From: Amoebidium appalachense
Lineage: Eukaryota > Ichthyosporea
Assembly: GCA_963693365.1 (NCBI GenBank)
Contig: CAVNZM010000015.1
Location: 3,720,001-3,784,000 of the forward strand
DNA length: 64,000 nucleotides
Direction: 5' to 3'
A model generated the notes under the pieces. The model did no database searches. It was not told the DNA's origin and worked only from the letters and a program-made list of their open reading frames with translations. Position 1 is the stretch's first letter, and each line of letters starts with the position of its first letter. This document shows, piece by piece, positions 1 through 15,486 of the stretch. The position numbers were made by a program, and so were the translations under genes.

Positions 1-1483
1 GGGGGTAACCAGGTAAACACGCTTCCACACCCGCGCTCTGCTAGCATGCTACGATAGCTCATTTTTACGCACGGATGGTCACAGCAGTCCACGGATAACT
101 ACGGATACACGAGGATGCATTTGCTTACTTATTCGGACGTCGCCCCGCAACGAGGCCATTTTTTTGCAACAGCCATATCGTTTTTCATAGCACACACAAC
201 TCGATTTTTCGCACAAGCCCATTTCGCATGAGCGCATCATCTTTTCCCATTTTCCACACACGACCACAGTGATCATCGCAAGTTTTGGTCCTGATAATTT
301 GTGCGTATAAGCAAAGCACGAGAAACGCCACCCCCGTGTGCTGCTAATCCCGCATAATGGGTGCCGGCCAGACACTAAGCCCAGCACACGTTTGCCGGAG
401 GTTGTGAGTCTCGGACTTTGCTTGTGCCCACACGGTGGTTAAGATCACTTCCTGACGATCACTAGAGTCGTGTGTTTTCCTTCAGTCGGAACAGCCGTCG
501 TTTGCGCAAACTACGTGTATATACCCAATCACGATATATTTCAACGTGTACGTCCGGAAGATCTATGTCTGCTTCTCGCTCTTGCTCGCCTCTGCTTACA
601 TGTTTTGCTTTTATGTTTTGTACCCACGTGAGGTCATCCTCAGAGGCACTGCAGCCCGCCCACATGTGGTTAGGGGATGGCTTGGAGGTTTGCCTGTCCC
701 TGACATATACACCGTGACGCCCCCCCCCCACCCCTAGTATGCATCCACATGAAGCTTATATGTTTGCACCCACGTACTAGCCTTATCCATGTGTGAGGAC
801 ACACACTATCCTTCTCTTGTGCGCTTAACATGTGACGTAGATATACATCGAGTCACCCCAGACACGGAAGCCCCCCAGATCAATAAACATCACGATGTAA
901 ATGGGGCTTCCGGGACCTGGCGTCTTCAGTCTTTTCCTTGTCCAAAACGTAGTGCTTGTCAACGCATCTCAGATGGAAAGCGACCATCCGTCCCCTATCC
1001 GACTTTCATCCGTGTTCGAATTCATATTCTCATCACATTTCGATGTCGCACCGCCTATTGGCATGCGTTTTATCTCTTACTTGCAAATATACTGTATATA
1101 ACTCGGTTTAAATAAGTTATGGTTGCAATTTATGTGGTAAATCTATTTTGCTCTCTACTTTCTCGGATGAAACGTTTCGTTACATGTTGACTTATCAGGA
1201 CAGGTAGTGCTCCGATTGTGTCACGAACATTCCGATGGACCTCACCCTATACTTCCAATGCTGGCAAATTTAAAGAACCGTTTATCCCGAAGAGTCAAAC
1301 TCAGTACTGTAAGCCACACACGCACACGCCGTGGGGCTGTGCTCCCACCGTATCCCCAAAATATAACCCGTGTAAACCACACAAACCAGGCGGTAATGGC
1401 CTCAATTATTTACCTCAAAAGCATTATGCATACATGTGTACAGGATATATGAAACCTTAATACATATTATTATGTGTCCGTTC

Positions 1484-1528
<45 letters not shown>

Positions 1529-1650
1529 ATACGTGTGGTACACATACACATACACAAAAACACACACACACTAGCACACACACACACGCACGCACACACA
1601 CACGCACACACACACAACTGCAGCTGTGTTATATGATTATACATTACATT
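1..1650. other. Non-coding stretch, no gene recognised
   Basis: No open frame here has a convincing protein composition or a recognisable motif. The stretch holds a (TA)n tract at about 1491-1525 followed by a CA-rich tract at about 1541-1616. It ends where the left arm of the LINE-bearing inverted duplication begins at 1651. Confidence 0.5.
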
Positions 1651-3711
<2,061 letters not shown>

Positions 3712-3952
3712 TGATTGTTTCACCGCAAAATTTCATATATCATCAGCGATTGGCGCTGGCCCACGGCCGCGGGACAGGTGTGTACATGGGATGATCCATA
3801 ATCAGTGTACGTGTATTTGTTAGCATGTTGCATGCTTATGTATATACGTTTATATTATAAGAGTATAATTAATATTTCTACACATGTTAGCATACATATC
3901 TGGGGACATCCTTGATGGGAATGTCCTGCTTATATTGCACTCATACAACTCA

Positions 3953-5188
3953 CAGGTGGTGCAAGGCAAACCTTATGATCCTTAACATAGACAAATGTGG
4001 TGTTCTTGTACCTGATATAGCTAACAATTTACACACATTTACATTATCATCTAAACCTGTACCTATAGTTCCAGAATACAAATATCTTGGTGTTCCGGTT
4101 GATTCTGTTGGTGTTATGTTTCCCCATATGGTCGAAAAGAGGGTAGAGTTGGCTCGTAAGCGGTTAGCTTTCTTCTCGGCTAATATTTTTAAAGACACAC
4201 CCCTCCATCCTTCTATTAGACTTACATTTATTCGCACTTTTGTCTTCCCGGCATGTGAATATGGTTTACCCCTTCTCGCCGCTTGGATCAAGAAAGAGAG
4301 AACTAGAGCGCTTAAACCCTTGGCAAATTTCCTTGAAGCAGAAGTTGCCTCCTTTCTATCTAACAACTGTTGTAAACCTGGGCCTGTAACGCTCTCGATA
4401 TATGGTCTGGTCCCAATAGCTGCTAGAGTATCCTATCTCGCGCTGAAATTCAATAAGCACATAAGCCGCTTAAAGAAGTATTTGCCCTCCCACCCTCTCT
4501 TCTCTATCCGACCTGTCCCCTCCTCACCTCTCCCCTCTTTCCTCCCCTCTCTCTCCCCTTCTCCCCTGGGCACAAATACAAATAAACCCCGCAATAGTGT
4601 GTGTGTGACTTTGGACTGCCACTTACTTATTAAACATGTACACAATCACAAGATAATCACGCAATATAACAAATGGAAAAAGATACCACACGACACTAGA
4701 CCCGATGAAAGCATACACCTTGAAAAACTAAGCCTTATGTCTCGTTTTATATATACTGACCGCCTCAACCATATTGCCAAATATGGCACTCGCAAGTGTA
4801 TAACACCTAAATACATATTACCTTCCTGTAGAACTGGTCTTTCTCTAGCTGATGGTATTATTGATCAATTACCACGCTTTTACTGTACACGTGCTATACA
4901 GTGGAGATCTAATAAGTATAAGGTGGCATCATTTGCATGCCCAAACAACACACACACACACCAGTTTAACCGGTCATGTATCGCCAAATGTAGTTTGATA
5001 GACCACATAATACCGCAACACACACACGTCACATTCACAACAGACACCCAGAAAGATAGCCTACCTGTAAATTACAACATCCTTGATTTTATACTAAACA
5101 CGCGTAACTACGACCTGTTTATTAGATGTATTGATTGGCTTGAGAAACACATCACTACAAAATTATAGCGCACGCGCACACACACACA

Positions 5189-5241
<53 letters not shown>

Positions 5242-5273
5242 CCAGCTGATACCGAGTGTCCCGAGGGGAGCCC

Positions 5274-5327
<54 letters not shown>

Positions 5328-5524
5328 GGGGAACCCCAACTAATTGATTTCTCCTTGTAGTCTTTATGGTGTCTCGTAGAGAAAGTAAACCCTGATATAT
5401 AGTCACCACCCGACATCTATGTACGTGATCATGATATACCGCTGAGGGGATATTCCGAGCAAAACCCCCCCCCCATACCTGAGACTGGTTCTCTTTGCCT
5501 CGAGTAAACAGCGTAAACCCCCAT
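3953..5524 (+). mobile_element. 5'-truncated LINE fragment, right copy in inverted orientation
   Basis: This is the inverted partner of the copy at 1651-3711. It starts abruptly inside the RT gene, just after the YADD region (frame beginning WCKANLMILNIDKC), and stays open to a stop at 5166-5168. An upstream in-frame ATG at 3915 lies in unrelated flanking DNA, so the frame of about 418 codons is a read-in, not the native protein. Downstream follow a (CA)n tract (about 5178-5240), an A tract of nearly 50 bases (about 5278-5326) and a tail ending at 5524 that matches 1651-1830 in reverse complement. No catalytic RT residues are present, so it is non-autonomous. It looks younger than the left copy, since its frame is unbroken. 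Confidence 0.85.
5178..5326. repeat. (CA)n tract and long A tract in LINE 3' region
   Basis: A (CA)n run of about 60 bp is followed by a short unique piece and then an uninterrupted A run of nearly 50 bases. The A tract is typical of LINE 3' ends. Here about 190 bp of sequence shared with the other copy continues beyond it, so the A tract is internal to the duplicated unit. Confidence 0.9.
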
Positions 5525-7208
5525 GTGATATGGCCTCAGTTCATGTCAATGGAATCTCAAAAACGCCAAGATCAGGGGAGACTTTAAGCACAGTAGCCAA
5601 TCATAGTGAGTCCATGTCAGGCAAGCATGGATATATTCAGCGCTTCAATAAAACCGAAGATTCCCACCTGGGTTACCAAGAGAATTCAATAGAGAAACCA
5701 TGCATAAACCGACACAATAGGTATACATATATTTATTTTTATATTTTTTGCTGTGTTAGCGTCGAAAAAAACCATTGTTTGTTCAGTTTGATCTAGCCTT
5801 ACTTTGTAACCGTGGTATTTGATAATTTGAGACCCCGATGAGCATGCCGTAGGTCCGTCGCGCCGGAAGCAAAATGCCGGGAACAAAAAAACGTTGCAAA
5901 GCGAAACGAATTCGAAATCGAACAGCATACGTCATCGTCGGGGCCCACGTTTGCCCCACGTACACATTCTAAAACGGGAACCGGTGAGGCCCCGTGGAGC
6001 AAAAGCAGGTGACACCGGCCTATGCACACGTAGGGCTAGTTCAACGTTTTCTTGTGCTGCGTAGTACACGCTTTTCTCTTCCTATGTAGCGTCCCAGGTT
6101 TGAAGTTAAACTTTGCCCGCCTTAGTAATCGGATGCTTTCCACTGGCACCTGTGCGCCAAAGGTAGTGAATCTAGCCATTTGCTTCCACCAAAGTTTCAG
6201 TGTGACAGGCGGCGTGACTACCCTGGCAGCCTATATTCGGTATTCAACAGTAGTAGTTTAGGGCCCGAATCATTACTAGTCACAAGCCAACGTAACGAAA
6301 GTTGCCACCAAAATCGAAGTCGGTTTCTTCTTCTTCCAATTTATTGCTAAACTTCGAGAGCAACATTGCTTTTGTTGCCGGCGTGAAATTCATCACAGTG
6401 ACAGATCATCTGGCAGCTCGTATCGCATCAATTTGCCTATACTGGCATGCAGACTAGATCATCAGACTCAGATTTTGAACAATTCACTGCTTCCGAAACC
6501 AGACAGGCTTTAGGTCATCTTTAAAACCTTTGACTCTGCTAACATTGTGCGGAATGATTTTCAGATCAGGCTGTTTCCAGACCTATAGTTTGTTCTCACT
6601 GACTTAGTGATTACGCCTGGCCGTCGGCAGCCTACCGAGACTGAGCGGCGCCGGGCACCGCGTGACAGGCTCCAAGTCACTGTGAGGCCCTTAGGGGCAC
6701 TTATGATACTCTCTGTTGCGCTATACAGCCTCAATGCACGTGACTACCAGCTCATGTCACTGATACCATGAATTGATTCTTGGTACGCATCGTCCGAGTC
6801 TTAGACCATCATTCCGTGGCACTTTCGTCGATGTGGTAAATGAACCTCGGGATACCATTATTTGCGGCACTACGGCCTGACCACAACATCAACTGAGCTA
6901 GTGACGGCAAGTTATTCGCATGTTTTAAGTCATTGGTTACCATCAGCACGTGACCGTCCGTCTAACGTTGAACCTACCGGCGTCAATAAAAGCAACTGTT
7001 CCGTGTTCTGAATCACCCAGCCATTTTCGGCTGTGGTACAGAATATCATATCGGAGCATCTGCCACATCGTTAAATTAACGGGAAGATGACGACGCCGCC
7101 GGCGAAAAACTTCCCTTCGTGTGGGCGTCCTTCCCTGGAACACACCCGAGCCGCGCGACTTCCGTCCTGCACCCAACACGAACGAGGCTACACCTTGTGG
7201 TGGTGTTT
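5525..7208. other. Intergenic stretch before the glycosyltransferase-like gene
   Basis: Unique sequence with few simple repeats. Frames up to about 80 codons occur on both strands but show no motif, no splice-supported continuation and no protein-like composition. The part next to 7209 probably contains the promoter or a 5' non-coding exon of the downstream gene, but I see no clear TATA element. Confidence 0.45.
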
Positions 7209-10099
7209 ATGATGTGTGCGGCTGCGACGTGTTTTTACACCTTCCACCAACATTCCGAGCGTACCATCCTAGCGACATACTCCACCGAGACAAATATTCA
7301 CACGACGGCCATAAGACTTGAGCAATCGGCGACGGGGGAGACCGACACGCACACACAGAGGCAGTTTGCAGGGCTTCAGCCGGCGTCCGGAAACCAAATT
7401 AGTACCGAGGCCGATTTAAAGTCATGGCTTTCACTTGCCGACCCCGCCGTACTCCAAACGCTGGTTAAGTTGCTTAGGACTGTGCGGGCAGGGGGGGAGT
7501 TGACACCGCAACTAAACAGCCTGAGGTTGGATTTGGGAAGTGAGCGAGGGTCTGGGTCAGCAAGCAGCGCAAAAGACCCGCAAATCCCGACAGACGTAAA
7601 GGTAAGCTTGGCTTGGTGTGGCACCGCGCTTGCGTCCCTGCCCTGTCCAGTGTGAATGGGATAATTATTCGGCACTGCTAAATTGAAGTCTCTGTGCCGG
7701 CGGTGTTGTCGTCCGTATTACTAAAACGGTTCTATATGGCGGGGCTTCACTGACACGGTAGCATTTTCATCGTGATTGACTGAGCATCAGTGTGTTGTAA
7801 ATTGCTCTCGAGCTCGTAATGCTATTGGTGCCGGGGAAGGGTGACGGCCAAGCACTGTGTTTCCCTTGCTACGGTATAGTCACCCGGGTGCATGAGTGCA
7901 GTCAGCCCGTAACCGCACCTGGCATAGTTGGGAAAAACCCGGGGCAGTGCGCCGATGAAGCTTTTTCATACTCTCTAGGCTAGAACTCAGTAACTGTACC
8001 GACCCGGCATGGCAATGGGGTCCGCTGCATAACTTGAAGACAACTTCAATCAGGTTGAAATAGCCGCTTGGTGCCGCTCCGCCGGCACACCCCGGGTTAC
8101 AAAATGGAATTGCATCACCATGGCATGTGGCCCTCTCAGCTGGCTGTCTCTGCCGGGGCCGCGTTTTCAACATATTTTAGCTTTTAAAAATATGGAAGTT
8201 AGTAACATTTATGGGCTGGGAAAGCTCTGGGCAGGCACTACCAGAGTATATATCACATACGCCATACTTGAAGCACTCACAAGCGCACATGTGTTTTCTG
8301 CACTACTCCGTATGCAGATACATACACACACACGTTGTGCACGCACACGTACAACCACAGACCAACTCCTATCTGCGCACACCCGGCAACGGTTTATAAA
8401 AACTTTTCTACCCATTCACTGAAGTTTTACTGACACTATTCACTCTCGCACATTTTAGGAGCCAGATACAAAGACTCCATTGTCCGCACCGCCAACCAAC
8501 CCCAGCTCGTCGACCGGCACCATTCCTGTCGCAGGAAGGAACCCCACCACTCATACACAGCCGCTAAATGTTCAAACACGCGAACAGTATCCCATCACAC
8601 TGTTACCTCGTCCCGCGGCATCATCACTTTCGAACATTTTCGTTCCCAATAACACTGTTGACCAGGGTTCAATCGACCCGGCCGCGACGCGTGTGAGACT
8701 AGCCAATTGGTATAAACAGGAGAGCGAAAGTTTGGATTTCATAACTGATATGATACTGACAAGGGAAGTGAGATCGAAGGAGATAATGAAACCTTTCCCC
8801 CCCGGAAGCGCCAATCCCCCCAACAACGCCGGCCCGGAAATTCTACCATATGAACTTCCCGGCGTGGACGTGCGTAATTTTTCTTTGGTAAAATCGCTGG
8901 CAACGTCCGGTGCAATGCCATCGCTTGACCGGTGGCAGATTTTCAGCTGGGGTTTTTCGTTGGCGTGTGATGTTACCCCCCACGATTACCATTTTCAGAC
9001 GGAACCGAAATGGGACCCCAGCATATACGTAAATAAGATCAAGGACGGGCATGTCGTGTACGTGCGATCGGTGGATCTCCAAAAGTTCGCAGATTTTGTC
9101 CTTCCAAAAATCCCGGAAAATGTACGGTTTACGCTGGTCACGGGGGATTCTATTTTGACGGTCCCCAACGACTTGCCCTTCACGACGGCACATGCGCTTC
9201 TCGTCAGCCCAAAGGTATCATCGAGTCCCCCCCCCCCCCCCCCGGACCATTACCACTCCTCCCCCCCCCCCCCCCCCCCCTTACGCACACACACACACAC
9301 CAGCCTACCCCCTCCCTTCTCCCCCCCCCCCCCCCCCCCTTCCGCCTCCCCCGGCCCCTTCCCCCGGGCTCCCCCTTTTTCTAAAGCATCATACATCAAC
9401 AATTTCATCCCATCCTCCTTCGGAACTTCGAGATCTACCTGAGACGAACATCACTTCACCAAAATGAATGTACAGTCACCCTAGGTGTAAAAGAAAAACA
9501 TAAGGTATAATGAACGGTTACTGCGTAAGCACGGACTTTTCGGAGGCCGCAAAAGCACGTACGGTAGTCCTTGTATTGAACTGACTTTAGTAGCTTACTG
9601 AGCCTAATGAGGCTAATTAGTGGTAATTGCCGCACGGCATCCCCATAATGAGCAAAATGATTCAACAAATCATTGTGTTTGACACAAAGACTCCATTTAA
9701 TAACTTACGTGACCGTGATATCGCAGACTCATGAACAACACTTGCACCCGCAGATCAAACTTTGGTACACCCAAAACCTTGGTGTGTACAGCCCCCGCCT
9801 ACGCCCTCTCCCCGTCGGCAACGACTATCACACTCTCTACATCCGTCCCACCCAGTGGCAGATGCCGCGAGTCCACCCTCTGCACCAATCGCAATTAGTC
9901 GATTATCTTAGTGAAGCGATTCCATTGGATAAACGGCTGATTAAAGTGCACGTGAGCTTCCACCTTCTAACTAGCGACAAGGACAAATCGTGGAACAGCG
10001 ATGGGATCAGTCGGGCGTCGGCTGCACAACAATTGAAGAGGCTGGAACCCAATCACGTTACGTTTTTGCCTAGGCGCATGAATCGATTGGATGTAAATC

Positions 10100-10139
<40 letters not shown>

Positions 10140-10601
10140 CGGGTAGCTTTACTCCCCCTGCCGGTAGAATGTTCTTCTTGTGGCAGAACATGTCAGGTGT
10201 TGTCCGCTGTAAATGTGCGCCACATAGTACCAGTGCATTCATTCCAATGCCTCTCTCTCCCCACCCCCTCCCCCCTCCCCCCACCTCCCCCCCCCCTCCC
10301 CCCCGGCGGGGTGCAGAAACGGACCCACTCATTGAAATGTGTAACCGGTTCCCCTGTGGCTCCACACACGCGCACTGCAGACGAACACATACACTGGGCA
10401 TACAAGCACACACGTGTGCACACTCAAACACACACACACACACATCATACTCCCCTCTCTTATCCGGGCCCCTCCCCCATGTAATGTGATGTCCGTTTTG
10501 AACGTGTACTTTGCCTTCAAACGATAAGCAATGATTTTAACTCCTCCCCCTCCCCCCCCCCCCACGCACTCCCTCATCCCCCTTCTCCCCCCCCCCTCCC
10601 C

Positions 10602-10660
<59 letters not shown>

Positions 10661-11011
10661 GCACGCACGCACGCACGCACGTACACACACACACAGACAT
10701 GGAAACATCAGCTGCAACATGCGTTCGTGGCCACCACGTACGGGGCCGGCCTGGACTGCCACCGCACCTGGGAGGCGCTCCAATTGGGCCATATCGTTTT
10801 AATGCGACACACAGATCATGCGGCGTTTTGGTCGATGTTTGAGGGCCTGCCGGTAATCCTCGTTACGGATTGGGTGCATATCACGCCTGAGTTGCTCCAC
10901 ACGTGGCATGAGGAGTGGGTGCAAAAATTGAAGAACCCGGAAATCAAGGCGGATGTTAAGAGGAGGTTGAGTTTGAAATGGTGGATGGAACGAATCAGAA
11001 ACGGGGAATAA
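7209..11011 (+). CDS. Putative exostosin-like glycosyltransferase, four exons
   Basis: Exons 7209-7601, 8459-9214, 9727-10092 and 10697-11011 join in phase 0 throughout with GT-AG introns and give about 609 codons. The N-terminus has a short hydrophobic stretch (MMCAAATCFYTF), compatible with a type II Golgi membrane anchor. Exon 2 carries VVYVRSVDLQKFADFVLP and FTLVTGDS, exon 3 YTQNLGV followed by LPVGNDYHTL, and exon 4 GAGLDCHRTWEALQLG with LPVILVTDW. This motif order (sugar-phosphate style GDS, QN, P(I/V)GxDYHTL, GxGLDCHRTWEAL) is typical of a little-studied eukaryotic and algal-virus protein group often labelled glycosyltransferase or exostosin-like. Acceptor and donor substrates are unknown. 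Residues about 15-180 are low-complexity Ser/Thr/Pro-rich, a likely lumenal stem. The upstream frame is open to 7080 but has no ATG, so 7209 is the first ATG; a further 5' exon is possible. Introns 2 and 3 are full of C tracts and CA repeats. Confidence 0.7.
9227..9352. repeat. C homopolymer cluster with short (CA)n, intron 2
   Basis: Three nearly pure C runs (about 9227-9243, 9261-9280 and 9321-9340) are separated by short unique pieces and a (CA)n tract. All are C on the sense strand of the host gene. They inflate open frames into artefactual Pro-rich ORFs. Confidence 0.9.
10100..10696. repeat. C runs and (CA)n/(GCAC)n tract, intron 3
   Basis: The intron starts with a C run of about 35 bases (10101-10135), continues with C-rich tracts near 10255-10310 and 10540-10604, and ends with a long (CA)n that turns into GCAC repeats and back. 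This terminal (CA)n provides the CAG acceptor of exon 4 at 10697. Confidence 0.9.
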
Positions 11012-11012
11012 A
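11007..11012 (+). terminator. AATAAA polyadenylation signal overlapping the stop codon
   Basis: AATAAA occupies 11007-11012 and contains the TAA stop (11009-11011) of the glycosyltransferase-like gene. Overlap of the stop with the poly(A) signal would imply a 3' UTR of only about 10-30 nt if it is used. It may also be chance. Confidence 0.4.
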
Positions 11013-11941
11013 ATTTTAAATTTTAGGTTGTATCATATTGGCAAAGTTCCTGTCTCAGGTTTGGATCGGTTTTAAAAATCTTCAGTTTAGGTTGAATTGA
11101 GGATTTCAAAGGTTAGTTTGTGTTGTAGGATGTAGAGTGCGCGAATTGAAAAGAAAACACGCACACACAGCCAAACACCTAATAATAGATCCGGAAATTT
11201 TTGATTACCTCCTTTTCGAGTTTAACCTTTTGAAAAAGTGATACATGTATCCGAGCGACAGTTGTCAATGTGTAGCATTTTTTGCAGCCGCAATTTTGTT
11301 TTTCCCCCTGGTAGCCCTCAACCGTTCACGTAAGTAGATGTTTTTTTTAAATTTTCCAAGACCCAGCCGTTGAAGTTCAACCCGTAGGCCCTTCCCAAAA
11401 ATTTGTTAACGAACTGCTGTTTTTACCTCTTTTAAACTTACTTTTGTCCCCCAATTAGAAGTGTTAAGGTAGTGCCACGTCTTGATATGTATATTAGAAC
11501 ACAGACCGAGAAAGGTAGGAAATGATAGGACGGTGCAACAAAACACTTTTTCAGTTGTGTTTACAGGTAGTGTCCCGTGAGCCTCGGACACCGTGTTTAG
11601 CCTGGGACCGGAACCAGGCGTAACTGAGCTGAAGCAAAGACTTTGTTTTTGTATAGGCCCGTGTCCCTCAGGTGCGCATTTAAAACAACATCTTCAGTGC
11701 TCATGCATTTGTGTATTGATACACTTCCCGCCCTGCACGACAGTTTATAGGCGTACAGCCAAAGCTCCCATGCTATCTATATGCCGTGCATAATGATTCG
11801 TGTTGCAACATCACTGAGTATGGTAATTTACTAACTTTAAGTCTTAGTAACGTGAAGTAAACTGTGAGCACCGTGTTTGACTTTGGGTATTCACCTCGCA
11901 CATTCAAGTATACTGATGTGGCACTTATATTTGTCTTTTAG
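11013..11941. other. Intergenic stretch, no gene recognised
   Basis: Unique, AT-leaning sequence. Small frames (for example + 11593-11793 and - 11406-11591) lack motifs. A good pyrimidine-rich acceptor ends at 11941 and leads into the possible terminal exon described next. Confidence 0.4.
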
Positions 11942-12073
11942 GGGCCTGATCCGAAATATTGTATAGATGTGTGGGCCCAAAAATTAATCCAAAAATGTTT
12001 GCCGGGAAACTGGCTCAATGACTTGAATGACGGTTGGATTTCTCGCTGGGCGGCATGTTGCCAGTCTGAATAA
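11942..12073 (+). CDS. Possible orphan terminal exon
   Basis: After a strong acceptor (TTTGTCTTTTAG ending at 11941) a phase-0 frame of 43 codons runs to TAA at 12071-12073. It is protein-like, rich in Trp and Cys (contains CIDVWAQKLIQKC and WISRWAACCQSE), and ends just before the microsatellite zone. I found no matching upstream exon. It could be a last exon of an unseen gene or an alternative end of the glycosyltransferase-like gene, whose introns are also phase 0. It could also be chance. Confidence 0.25.
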   Translation, partial: GPDPKYCIDVWAQKLIQKCLPGNWLNDLNDGWISRWAACCQSE

Positions 12074-12089
12074 CGGACCGATGTCTGTG

Positions 12090-12545
<456 letters not shown>

Positions 12546-12561
12546 TAAGTTTGTGTGTGTG

Positions 12562-12611
12562 GTGGGGGGGATGACGGGGGGGGGGGGGGGGGGGGGGGGA
12601 GGGGGGGGGGG

Positions 12612-12644
<33 letters not shown>
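12562..12644. repeat. Long, slightly interrupted G homopolymer
   Basis: Roughly 80 bp that are almost only G on the + strand, interrupted by single A residues. Such a tract can form G-quadruplexes and is hard to sequence, so its length is uncertain. Confidence 0.9.
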
Positions 12645-12645
<1 letters not shown>

Positions 12646-12770
12646 GGCTCCGGAAAGTTTGGCAACCGTTCGCTCAGCGTAGAACCTTATTAAATTAGTG
12701 AATACTGCAATAACAGGGCAATTTGAAGCATTGAATTCGAACGAGACTCGGCAGGGAAGGGGGGTGGGGT

Positions 12771-12804
<34 letters not shown>

Positions 12805-12903
12805 TTAAGGAAGTTTGGCGAGGCTCAGCATAGAACCTTAGTAAATAAGTGAATACTGCATCGAATAGAGGAAAAACCTATAGAAACAATACTCGGCAGG
12901 GAT

Positions 12904-12940
<37 letters not shown>
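12645..12940. repeat. Two diverged tandem copies of a poly-G-linked unit
   Basis: Two units of about 140 bp share GAAGTTTGGC-like, CTCAGC(G/A)TAGAACCTTA, TAAGTGAATACTGCA-like and ACTCGGCAGGGA segments in the same order, each followed by a G run. The first unit is about 12645-12803, the second about 12804-12938. A further G run follows, so the duplicated unit includes its homopolymer. Confidence 0.8.
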
Positions 12941-14892
12941 AGGAGGGGGGGTTGGGCACTGAGAGCGGCTGCCTCGGAAACCTAAACCACACCATCGGAT
13001 GGTGGGGAGGAAATCTAACTTAAAGAGAAAGCTTCACGGAGGGAGGTGTGTGTGTGTTGGGGGGGGGGGGGGGGGGGGGGGGGGGAGGAGGGGGGGGGGG
13101 GGGGAGGGGGGAGGGGGAGGGGAGGGGGACTACAGGCGGGATGAACGGGGGGGGGGGGGGAGGGGAGGAGGGAATGACTGTTATCGTGACAGTCACAGTG
13201 ATTCATGAATGATTCACGACCGACAACAAATATAAGTATTAGCCTGCGGTAAAAGGCACATACTGTACAGTGGAGAGGGGAGAGGGAGGGAGGGATGGGC
13301 ATCGCCGGGGGAGTAGGGGAAGGGGGGTGAGGGGGGGGGGGGGGAGGGGGGAAGGGGGAGGGGGGGGGGGGGGGGGGGGGGGGGGGAGGGGGGGGGAGAG
13401 GGAGAGGGGGGAGGGGAAGGGAGGAGGGGATAGTATCAAATTCGTACGCTGAGTGAGATAGAAGAATTAAAATTTTGCTGACGGCGACGTAAAACTAATA
13501 AAAAAAATAGGCAGTCCCCCTAAAAACAAATGGCTATAAAAAAAAACTGGCAGTGGCCACGGCACACAACCTGATTTATTAATCTTTTGAATGCTGTACA
13601 TAGTTGGTAATTATTCTTACACGGACCCATCCAGGCTGTGTTTGTATGTAGCCTGCACACTCAGTGACTGCTTTCCGGATCCGTGTGTCACAACACTCGA
13701 AGGATGACCAAGGCCATATGACAGTGTGCAACGGTTCATAGATTTACTATCATGGGCCGTATTATTAGCTATGGGGTGATAAGACACATAGTGTTTGACG
13801 ACTTAAGAACGACATTTGAAGTCACGGATTGGTTGACATTGAAAATCTCTAGACACAATATTTTTAATCGTTGTTTGAAAGAATTAAACTATAAAAATAA
13901 AAATATAAATAGAATAAATAAAAAAAACTGAGCGCCAAATGCAAAAATGGTATTCGCCGGTGTTCTATACATGAAGAAATTGAGATACTTGAATACTATA
14001 GTCTATGTGACAAATCATTGTGTACATGTAGAAAATGGTGCCGGGCACGATTATGTGTCAACCAACCAACGAGACCCATAGTAGTAAATTTCAAAGTTTT
14101 TTTTTCTTTTCTTCTTTTGGCTGTAAATTTCGTCGGGTCCCAGAACTTCGTTGTCTGACATCGTCTATTTTCTTAACTTGGCGGAAATGTCATATGCATG
14201 ATAACACACCATAGTTGCAACTCATCGGGGAGTAAAGTACTGGTGGTACCTTGCCCACTTTACCTTCTGAACCGGGGAGGGGGGGGGGGGGGGGGGGGGG
14301 GGAGAACGGAGGGGGGGGGGGGGGGATGAGGGGGGGGGGGGGGGGATGAGGGGAGCAGGGAAAGAGGTGCAAAAAAAAAATAACCTGAGCTCACACATTC
14401 CGACGGAACACAACATGAAGCCTGAGAGTGTAAAGCATACGTAAACATGTGTGCATAATAAGCAGAGTTCATGCTCAGGGGGGATAGGAGTCACTGTGGG
14501 GAGGGAAACAGACGATAGTAAGTGTTACAGAGCACGAACAATAATAAGACCCACCGGCGTGGCTGGGGTTGATACCCTGGGCAAAGTGTGTACATATCAT
14601 GTTAGGACTGTTATAGGTGTGTTAGTTTTAGCTAATCATTCGTAGCACCCTAGCTAGAGTACTGTCGGTGCTGGGTGGAAGACGGTAGTTCACCCTGAGG
14701 GCCCCTAGGGGTACCTCCGGGAACAAAACGGGATAAAAATAAAAAAATACGAACAATAATAATAATTATCAACCCGGCAACGGGCCGGAACGGGATTGTG
14801 TTACAGGCGGCAAGCCGGGGGGAGGGGGGGGAGGGGGGAGGGGGGAGAATGTGTTATAGGGTGTGCCACGGGGGGGAGGCTGGGGTGTTGAA

Positions 14893-14930
<38 letters not shown>

Positions 14931-15089
14931 GGAAGAAGGGTGCTCAGAATGTCTCACAGCATCACGATCATGGGTAGCTCAATGATTCGTAGTTTGAATT
15001 AAAGTATGTGGAATGGAAATACGTTCTGCGAATCCTAAACCCACAATCACAAGACTTAGTGTAACTGTGTCTGCATGTGTGTGTCTCAC

Positions 15090-15122
<33 letters not shown>

Positions 15123-15358
15123 CCCCCCCCTCCCCCCCCCCCCCCCCCCCCCCCCCCCCACACACACACACCGTGAGACACCAAAAGCATGGCATTGTTT
15201 ACCTGTTGGGGGGGGGGGGGGGGGGGGGGGGGAGGAGGGAGGGCTCGAGGGAGAGGGGGTTGGTTCGTGCATGTATGACGTGTGTGTTTGTGCTCGTGTG
15301 TGCGTGCACGCCCACGCGAAGGAATGTGTGTGGTGGTGGTGGTGGTGGTGGGGATGGT

Positions 15359-15428
<70 letters not shown>

Positions 15429-15449
15429 GTGTGTGCGTGTGTGTGTGCG

Positions 15450-15486
<37 letters not shown>

